Shown piece after piece: positions 56,036-64,000 of a DNA stretch of 64,000 bases; position 1 is the stretch's first letter, and each line of letters opens with the position of its first letter. The translations under genes and the position numbers were made by a program. The DNA is from Magnolia sinica. Its lineage: Eukaryota; Streptophyta; Magnoliopsida; Magnoliales; Magnoliaceae. The stretch lies in contig NC_080590.1 in assembly GCF_029962835.1 (NCBI RefSeq), positions 63,796,001 through 63,860,000 on the forward strand. The letters run 5' to 3'. Below the pieces are notes generated by a model. It had not been told where the DNA came from. It searched no databases and saw only the letters and a list, made by a program, of their open reading frames with translations.

Positions 56036-59000
56036 GTAAGTAATAATTATTTTTAAAGGGTGTTTGTAGAAGAGGGAAATACATTCGTAAATACACCTCG
56101 AAAATAGCACCATGATGCAGGTAATCAAATAGGCTTGGGTATTGTTAAAATCCATGAGTCCCATAATGATGTGTATATGTGATCTATGACATCCATCCAT
56201 TTCATCATCTCATTATTGAGTATGCGGCCATAAATGAGGCAGATTAGAAGCTTAGGTGGACCAAACCATGGGAAACAAGGGGGTTAATAATGTCTATCAT
56301 TCACACCATTTCCTATGGTGTGGTCCACCTGATCTTCAAATCTGCGTCATTTTTGGGCTCATACCTTAAAATGAGTTGGCAAAACAGATGGACAACATGG
56401 ATAAGATTTAAACATCATGGTGGGCCACACAACTTTTTATGTGGAAATTGTACAAAGTCAATACTTTGAAATAGGATTCTTAACTAAAAACAAGTTCACA
56501 GTGAGCATCAACCTCTAAATTGGTGTGTTAATTACTATTTACTGGTAATTGCATACGTAAATGAAAAAACAAGCATTCTCTTAAAAGGGGCAGATTGAAA
56601 ATACCAATATGGATCGTATCAGAGAAAACAATCGCAATAGAAGGTTGTTGGAGGCCAGTGATGGAGGAGAGGAAGAATGTGAGAGATGTTGCTGGAGGTC
56701 AGTGATGGAGGAGAGGAAGAATGTGAGAGACCTACTAGAGATGGGAACCTCGCCGGAGTAGTAAGCCTTTAATTAAAGATGAGAGTGATTAATGAAGGGA
56801 GATAAGGGGATAGTGGTATGGAGGACGGATCAAATTTTAGGAGTTTTGTAGTTGGGTTACCCCTTCACGAAGGAGGAAAATGATTGTGTTGCCCAGCTAT
56901 TAGTGGTATGGATTGTACCCTTTCTATGTGGGGCTCATCCCGATGAGTTTATTTCGTATCCACGTCGTCAGTCCATATTATTAGCTCACGTAAGGATGCC
57001 ATCCTAAAATCCCCCGAAATCCAAATTTCTGGTGGACAACAACACTTGGAAAATCGGTGAATAACCATTGAAAGCTTTTTACCGGCCACAAATTTGTTGT
57101 ATCAAGCTAATCTTTGTAGTCTTGCCGAATCCATTTCAAGTTGGCCCTATCAACAGGCTGGATGGAAAGTACTCATTATGGACCTTCTTAATTTGGGCCT
57201 TGTGGAGTTTTTAACGCCCATCGTACTTTCATTGTAAAATTTTTTTTTTGGTGTGGTCCACTTGTGATTTGGATATTCTTACTTTTTAGAAACGTATCCT
57301 AAAATATGTTGGAAAATCAAATGGAAGGAGTGGATGTACAAAATGCCATCAAGGTGGGCCTCACGATAAGGGTACATGGGCCCATCTAGATGAATTATAT
57401 GCAACTTAAAACCAAGTAGAAGCTAGTCATGAAGTCCATGGTATATTATTATAAAAAACTTCACAAGTGTAAGGGTGGCAATGGGCCAACTGCACTAGGT
57501 CCGGCTAGGCCTTGACCTACTATCTTAGCCCATGTATCGGCCTAACCAAATTGGCAGGACATACCCTACCTGCATTCACTTGTATTTCCTATACCCTAGG
57601 AGATCCACTTTAATTACTGATCAGGCAACCTACATCTCAATCACATTATATAGTTAGCCTAATGTGGTTTATTTTTGTGAATTGGATAATTAGTTACCTA
57701 TTTGAGGATTTCTATGTGGCTAGATATAGATGTATATAGGTTGTTTTTGGTGGCATAGAAATCACTCAAATAACTTGATGCCGTTTTAAGGTAAAGAGAT
57801 GCATGTAACCACCCTCCCTCATGGCCCAATTGTTGAATACTACATATTAGAAGGTACTCCGTGATGCAATTCTCCTTCATGAGATATCCTAAATAGCTTG
57901 CTTCCCTTTCATAAAAAGTCTAGAAAGCTATTTGGTAGTTTTCATAGTACCCTGCCGATGATTTCGATCCGAAGAGCTCAATTATTATCTCAAAGGTACA
58001 ATTGAAATTGACCCTTATGTGTTATTCGTATGCAACATATCTTGAGAAAGCCATTTTTCTAGTGTCAACAAGGATCCTTGACCTAATATTAAAAAAACTG
58101 GTTTTTGAAAACCTTTAACTCCATTGTGTTTCCATTAAAAATCCAACAATACCTTTTTTCCATGTCCAAGGGCATGAGCATATTTATTTAAGTTCTTCCA
58201 TGTCCAAGGGCATGAGCATATTTATTTAAGTTCTTCCCCCCCCCCCCCAGCTAACCACTAAGGGTGTGAGCTTTATTGTCTCAACCACATTGCAATTCTA
58301 ATTTTCCTAGCCTCAAGTGAAGGTATTATTTCTCCTTGGCATATGGTGTGAGCTTTTTATCCCCTCCCTTCTAGCACCTTTTGTATCTCCACTTGTTTTC
58401 TTTAGAGTATTTTTGTCCCTCTTTAGTTAGTAATAAAAGTATTATTTCTTGCCTTCCAAAGGAAAAAAAAACAACAACAACAACAACAACAACGTGGGAC
58501 ACCATTAATATGTGACACTTCTTGGCGAACATTGTCATTAAGGAATTCAGAGCACAGATAATCCCATGTGTATAGTGTGAGTTGCGCTCTATGGCTTTAC
58601 AAACACAAGAAAATACCTTGATCATGCACGTAGATTTGTGAATTTATACACTACATTGGACAAAACAGTTCATTTCAGATGTATATAAAATCACATTTTA
58701 TTATGGTTTAGTGCTCTAAATCCATGGATGAATTGATATCACTAGGAGTTGCTACATTATCCTGTACTACTTCGTGTAGTGGGATTAATGTTGGGGTAAT
58801 GCCTTAGAAAACCAATGTTTAGTTGCTCCTCAACTCATATTTTTTAAATTGATCATTTAATGGCCTAGTTAGTTTGTGTGAACATGCTTTTATTATTATG
58901 ATTTTGTTGTCCCTAAGCACCCTAAAGATTGGACACATTGGCTTGTGATATAGGAGAGATGTGATTCATGGTTCTTAATGCTTGGGCCATGACCAAGGTG

Positions 59001-59270
59001 CTTGGACACACCTATACCATTTGGATTGGTCATCTTGTATGAGGGGATTAACATAATGTCGAGATGAATAGTCTTCACCACCAAGCCCTATTTGGTGTTA
59101 GTGTACCTTCACCCTACCCTAAATGAGCGTGTGAATGTATCATGGATAGTCCCTTGGATTGGGACCTTTGATCATTCAAATTGGCTCGATCGCTTTCAAA
59201 TGACTCGTTAGGGAGACCTATCATACCTAGACTAGAACATACTGTTACACTAACTCACGAGATCCTAATT
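56036..59270. other. Non-coding region with dispersed repeats
   Basis: Copies of the dispersed repeat at about 56290-56450 (gtggtccacctgatcttcaa, aaacagatggacaac) and 57150-57375. Short tandem duplications at 56646-56735 (ggaggagaggaagaatgtg, about 52-bp unit) and at 58160-58235 (38-bp unit, perfect). Poly-C at about 58237-58248 and (CAA)n at about 58472-58494. No gene recognised. Confidence 0.55.
58160..58235 (+). repeat. Perfect 38-bp tandem duplication
   Basis: ccatgtccaagggcatgagc plus 18 further bases, twice in a row (58160-58197, 58198-58235), followed by a poly-C run. Identity of the two units points to a recent event or an assembly artefact. Confidence 0.95.
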
Positions 59271-59315
59271 GATACTTTTTTGTTTCACTTTACAAGGCTA
59301 CTAAGAAGCCACTAC

Positions 59316-60340
59316 GGGCCTGTTTGGATACCACCAAATAAGTTACTTTTTCTACTTACAGTAGTAGATAAGTAACTTATTTCAAATAAGTAAGTTTGTG
59401 ACGCAGGGAAGAATGTGATGAGGTTGATCACCGTCTTCCTCGGGGGATATCTACTCTGAATCCACAAAGCTCTTTGGACTCATCATAGAGCTTCCTTGAA
59501 TCCACGATGGGTAAAAGTAGAAATAATTTTTAATAAATTTGAAATAAATTGATTGATGATATAAATAAAATAAAATTACAATCCTTTAAATAATGAGCTC
59601 AAACCTAGGATAGAGTTTTAGACTCAAACACCCTAAAAACATGACTTGCTATTTATAGACACCCTCCATTCCTACTAGACTTCACAGTTTTTGGCCAAAA
59701 ATAGCAATTGTCCAATTTGGCCCAACCACGTTATTCTACTAACTTTTTAAAGCCCTTTTCGTGTTGGGCACGATTGCTACAGCTCAAAGGATCAAAAGTT
59801 ATACTCCAACTAAAACTTAATATTTATAGTAAAAACAAAATTAAACGGGACTTTTGACTGTGGATCTGATGGAATCTCACAAATCCATCACGGGAAACCC
59901 GGTGTAGCAAGTTGGTTGTCTTAAGTAACTTCTCCTACCCCAAAATCATATTTGGTATGTCGAAAAACTCATCCCAGTTTGCGAGATATGATTGTTTTAA
60001 GGTTCCGATGGTCTAGATAGTTTCCGCCTCTGATCGGGCCTTCTTTGGTCCATCTTTGCCATGAAAGTGTCCATGACCCACTCTACATCAATTTGGTTTA
60101 TGATTAATTTTAAATAACCTTTTTACTTATAAGTACGTAATATCACTTCAGCTATTTTTAAAAAAAAAAGTTTTTCTACTTTTCTTAAGTCGCTAAAGAG
60201 AGGGAAAAGAGATATGAAAGAGAGGAGAAGCTAAGATGTTGTTCACTGAACGTACCTGTCTTCTTAATAAGTAGAAACTAAAATAAGTTACCTGTGGCAT
60301 AAGTAACCTATCTTAAGCAGCTTACCATCCAAACACCCCC
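59316..60340. mobile_element. hAT-like miniature element, split by a solo LTR
   Basis: Left end gggcctgtttggata, right end (reversed) gggggtgtttggatgg; these imperfect terminal inverted repeats are typical of small plant hAT-related elements. Interior has aagtaactta and ttaagtagctt-like words. Without the LTR at 59399-60090 it is about 330 bp. No 8-bp target duplication found; instead a direct repeat of about 40 bp (gatactttttt...cactttacaaggctact...agaagcc) lies on each side (59271-59310, 60352-60399). Confidence 0.55.
59399..60090. mobile_element. Solo LTR family P, copy 2
   Basis: 692 bp, TGACGCAGGGAAG...CTCTACATCA, flanks gtttg (59394-59398) and atttg (60091-60095), one mismatch. It matches copy 1 (35857-36580) over its whole length with many differences, in the same orientation. 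Inserted in a miniature element. Confidence 0.8.
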
Positions 60341-60402
60341 TAAAAATGTTCGATACTTTTTTTTTTTTCTTTGACTCACTTTACAAGGCTACTTAGAAGC
60401 CT

Positions 60403-60952
60403 CTTAAAGTAGGGGTGGCACAATCCAAACAGAAGTTACATGGGCGCACTTTAATGTATGTGAGAAATCCACTATGTCCATCATTTCCTCAAGCTCGGAA
60501 TAGGATAGAAGCTGGAACATGAGATAGATCCAAAATTCAGGTGGCCCACACAACAGGAGAAACAGTGAGAATGGAAACGGCAACCACTGAAACCCTCCCT
60601 GAGCCTATTAATATGTTTAAATGTCATCCAAACCGTTCATAAGGTTGTTCACTCGGGAATGAAGGAAAAATACAAATATTAGCCTGATTGAAAACTTTTG
60701 TGGCCCCAATAAGATTTCAATGGTTTGATGTTTGGTCCACCTATTTCCTGTGGCATGATCCACTTGGTGTTCTGTATCTGCCTCATTTTTTTAGCTAGCG
60801 TCCTATTGTGAGCATGCAAAACTGATGGATTCCGCTTCCAAGAACTTATTCCAGAGGCAAAGGCAATTCGTGTCCGAACATGGGCCATTCATTACACTCT
60901 GGCCCAAATGAATTAAGGCTAGCCTACTAATGAGGAAGGCCATACTTGTACG
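60403..60952. repeat. Dispersed non-coding repeat copy
   Basis: Contains ggtggcccacacaacagg, ggtccacctatttcctgtgg, gatccacttggtgttctgta and gcaaaactgatggattc. Similar word sets recur at 22905, 56290, 57150, 61740, 62405 and 62740. No coding capacity; class unknown. Confidence 0.5.
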
Positions 60953-61345
60953 TTGGAGCTTCTAAGGGAATTGGGGGCATTGGTGGTGGTGAGAGAATTT
61001 TACGTGATCACGAGGTACTATTATTTAGTTATTCAGGGTAGGTACTGCTCCAATTCAGCTGCCAAAGCTCGTTCTTTGTTGATATTTTGGTTGATGGGAT
61101 GCCCCCTTGAGAGATCTCTGGTCTTTAAATGCTCAAATGTCTATGCGCATCTCCTCGCAGAAGGGAATGGTGTTGTCGACTTCCTGGCTAATCATGCTTC
61201 TTTTCAACGGTATCAATTATTTCAATATTTTCAAGAAGTCCCTTTGGATACTCAAAAGGAGTGTTATTTTCGGTATTCCCTACCTTTCGATTCTCTAAAT
61301 TCACTTAATCATCCATATATTTTCCCATTTTTCTTCGCTTTGTAA
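60953..61345 (+). pseudogene. LINE RNase H domain fragment
   Basis: Frame with GRYCSNSAAKARSLLIFWLM and, further on, VYAHLLAEGNGVVDFLANHA, then QYFQEVPLDTQKECYFRYSLP. This is the end of the RNase H-like domain (RVT_3 type) at the C-terminus of plant L1 retrotransposon pol, where H..REGN.VAD.LA is conserved. The first acidic half of the domain is damaged (VITRYYYLVIQG). RT and endonuclease are absent, so it is a 5'-truncated copy, as usual for LINEs. A domesticated RNase H-like gene is possible but nothing supports it. Confidence 0.7.
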
Positions 61346-62404
61346 ATGTTATTCTTGCCATCATCGTAATTTAGATAGAATATAGGTGTTATTTTATATT
61401 GATTAAGAGTTCTAAATGTGGTTGTTGATATTTTTATTTTTTTTCTTCCACAAATTAATAATATTTTCTTGCAGCTTTAATTATTATTTTTTAATTAAAT
61501 GGGTCATGTTGGTTTTCCGTTGACCCATTTATATATGGGTTTGTTTCGGTTGAGATTTTAAACCTGTTGAATAAATAAGCTAGGCTTCCCAGTTCAATGG
61601 ACCACCATTGACCATTTCTCTTTTTAATCTTGCCCATTTGAAGGCGCCCTCCAACACCACGGACCAGCGACGTTATAATACAGATGTACATCACCAACAC
61701 ATCTCGCCCAATTATAATAAAACTATCTATAGATCATCCATCCATGCAGTGCGAGTCCTATCATAGTTCAAGCTATGACCTAAAACAAGTTGGATCAAAG
61801 TGAGCTTTTCATGGAAAGGAATGATAGGCGCATTAGCTCATGTGAGATGGATGGAAAGCTTCAAGATATGCATATTCATTTTTGGGGCTATTCACAGTGG
61901 GATCAGACTGGCCCTCTCATCCCGTGGGCCACACTTTAATGAGAAAATAGACTAGGAGAAAAAAAGGAGTGAGACTGCCATAATTTTTGTCCACGGAGTG
62001 CTCGCATTGTTCCATACAGGGCTACCAATGGGCCGGGCCATCCCGTGGTTTTGGCCGAGCATGTATTTGGATTGGGTTTGGGCACTTCCTTTAGGTCCAT
62101 GGGACAGGAATGGGCTTTGATATAAAGCCTGAACAATTATGGGCCAAGCTTCAGCTACACCAGCTAGGCCCATATATGCAATAGATAGTTTCCTGCGAGC
62201 TGTGCAGTATCTACTGGAAACAAACCAAGCCAGCTCAAAAGCTCCGCTCCAATTGGTTTGAAAAAGCTCAGCTTAGATTGGTTCAATAGAAGTTCAAACC
62301 AAACCAAGCCTCAAGAGTCAAGCTCGTTTGAAAAAAAAGAAACCACCCTCAAACCAGGGTAGTACAGGCTCCTGCTCGGCTTGGTTCAGCTTGGTTTGAT
62401 TCGG
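61346..62404. other. Non-coding; dispersed repeat and sequence rich in agctc words
   Basis: 61740-61960 resembles the dispersed repeat (agttcaagctatgacctaaa, gtgggccacactt). 62215-62400 has repeated ggtttgaaaaagctcag and ggctcggcttggttcag, sequences often found in hAT-type plant repeats. No gene recognised. Confidence 0.4.
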
Positions 62405-62660
62405 CTCCTAGATTGTATGCACACAGTTTCCTGTGGTGTGATACACTTCAGCTTTGGATATGATTCAATTTTGGGATCATGACCTAAAATGATATGTAAA
62501 ATGGGATGGACAGTGTGGATAATACATAATGCATATACATGAATGCACACTGTTTCCTGTGGTTTGGTCTACTTGAGCTTTGGATGTGATGCAATTTTGG
62601 GTCATGTCCTGAAATGGTATGTAAAAACGGATGGACAGTGTGGATAATACATATACATGA
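62405..62660 (+). repeat. Tandem duplication of a dispersed-repeat unit, about 125 bp
   Basis: Two consecutive units each with gtttcctgtggtgtgatac/gtttcctgtggtttggtct, tttggatatgattcaatttt and gggatggacagtgtggataa, ending atacat(a)atacatga. Open frames over it on the - strand are by-products. Confidence 0.85.
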
Positions 62661-64000
62661 CAGTGGGCTCGCAAACTCTACTCGGCACATTAAAGCGAGA
62701 TTCAAATTGGCTGGTGACCTCAACACCTGCCATGTAGCTGGTGTCAAGCACTTTGAACCCCACCGTGATATATGTGTTTTATCCAGCCATCCATCAAAAT
62801 TTCCAGCCCATTTTACAGTATGAGACCAAAAATAAGATCCAAACCTCCAGTAGACCACAATACAAGATGCAAAGTTGTTGGGGGACAAGTTTTGGATCAG
62901 TACTGTTTTCCTATGGTGGGGCCCACCTCAATGTATGTGATGCATATCCACGCAACCCATCCATTTTTTCCAGTTCATTTTATGGCCTAGGCCAAAAAAT
63001 GAAGTTGATTCAAATATCGGGTGGGCCATACCACATGAAACATTGATCATTGAACGACTGCCATTGAGAAAGTTCATATTATGTATATCGTTTATATAAA
63101 AAAAAAGTTCATATTATGTATAATGTCTATTTAACAAAAAAAAAAAAAACAAGCGGACCCTATTTGAACTTCGAACTTGCCTCGTTTCGGCTCTGATATT
63201 TGGACCAAACCAAACCAAACCAAGCTCAAACAGTAGGGATAGACTTGAAGCTCGGCTCGTGTAAAGCTCGAACAGGGGTTGTCACATAAACAAGCCAAAC
63301 CAAAGTTGGGTCAAACTCAGTTTGGCGGGGCTCATGTACAGCTCCGAGTACCTACTAAACTACCTTCTTCCTTTCCCTTCTCATTTGTGATAATACCACA
63401 GGTAAAAAGCAGAAAAGCTGAGTGGAAAATAATTTTTGTAATACACGTCCAAAAAAAGTAATGGAAGAGAATTTTTGTAATACACGTCCAAAAAAAGTAA
63501 AAGGGGGAGGGGGGGATAAGAGCTAAAAGCAATCGCATCTCATGACCGAAACAATACCCACTCCCTCTGGCATGACTGGAATTCTGCCGCTCCACCTCTC
63601 TGTCATCTGATTGCTCCAAGCAAATTTGCACCCCCAAGATTAGCACCATCCAATTGCTGAGGGATTCACAGCAGAGAATACAATGAGAATTATTACCACC
63701 TTTAGATCAATTTCCTGTCTTTCAGTTTACATAATTTGGATAGAAAAGGGCCACAAATAAAAAAGGGTTGTGCATAGCTGTGATTGTGAAGACATGAAGC
63801 AGAGTACCTAGACAGACAGGGCTGCTAGGGAGATTTCCCATGATGCTCACCCCTTTGTCCCATGATTGTGAAGGCGTGAAGCAGAGTATCTAGACAGACA
63901 AAGGTCTGATAGGGAGATCTCCCATGAGGCTCGCCCCCTTGCATCATCATGTAATGTCTAAGGCCGCGTTCCTATAGCAAGACCCACCATGGATTCACCT
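62661..64000. other. Non-coding right end with short duplications
   Basis: 62740-63050 is another pair of dispersed-repeat units. 63085-63130 (gttcatattatgtat twice) and 63425-63505 (ttttgtaatacacgtccaaa twice) are small duplications. 63779-63946 is a tandem pair of about 83 bp (gattgtgaagacatgaagca / gattgtgaaggcgtgaagca). No gene recognised. Confidence 0.6.

Noticed and set aside
60953..61345. Functional host RNase H-like gene
   Set aside because: Only the C-terminal part of the domain is present, without start region or exons; a truncated LINE is the simpler reading.

Overview
This is a gene-poor, repeat-dense stretch of a flowering-plant nuclear genome. Everything that can be identified as coding is transposon-derived and broken. 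Evidence for a plant: Ty1/copia elements with an initiator-methionine tRNA primer site, MuDR-type transposase, DUF1985/Ulp1 genes of the kind carried by plant Mutator-like elements (MULEs), and tRNA-Asp-like primer sites of plant Gypsy elements. Many copies of a dispersed non-coding repeat (words such as 'ggtccacctgatcttc', 'aaacagatggac', 'cctgtggtgtg') look like repeats I associate with magnoliid genomes; that placement is a guess from memory, not a search result. No intact host gene, tRNA or rRNA was found.

Region 1-22,880 is built from MULE-type material and a 21-bp satellite-like repeat. A mudrA-like transposase pseudogene (529-4450, + strand) is split by a solo LTR. A pseudogene resembling the putative plant transposon protein family (5829-7114, - strand) sits between two inverted 21-bp arrays. 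A multi-exon DUF1985/coiled-coil/Ulp1-protease gene (- strand, 21204 down to about 9790) is cut in two by a complete 8.5-kb copia element. Outer arrays (1-440 and 21300-22875) use one monomer variant and inner arrays (4851-5540 and 7985-9536) another. This suggests an element of about 4.7 kb with inverted array ends nested inside a larger MULE-like unit carrying both transposase and Ulp1. This is the best candidate for something undescribed.

Region 10,643-19,142 (SIRE1) and region 45,450-55,479 (SIRE2) are two related SIRE-like copia elements with both LTRs, primer sites, polypurine tracts and perfect 5-bp target duplications (gtctc, catcc). Both are disabled. SIRE1 has lost the end of RT and all of RNase H by a deletion that fuses RT to the third reading frame. 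SIRE2 has a 63-bp piece of its own pol-proximal region in place of the gag start.

Region 22,880-45,449 is a nest of LTR elements: an old copia gag fragment interrupted by another copia (D), whose LTR holds a 3.6-kb Gypsy-type LTR and whose interior holds a degraded Gypsy element (E) with further LTRs and a tail-to-tail pair of truncated LTRs. A solo LTR and a minus-strand LTR with its primer site follow; SIRE2 is inserted in the latter.

Region 56,036-64,000 holds dispersed non-coding repeats, a hAT-like miniature element split by a small solo LTR, one LINE RNase H fragment and several short tandem duplications. A recurring theme is that four unrelated LTR families carry clusters of short palindromic words just upstream of a TATA box. 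Boundaries marked by TG...CA plus target duplications are firm; internal domain limits are approximate and family names rest on motif reading only.
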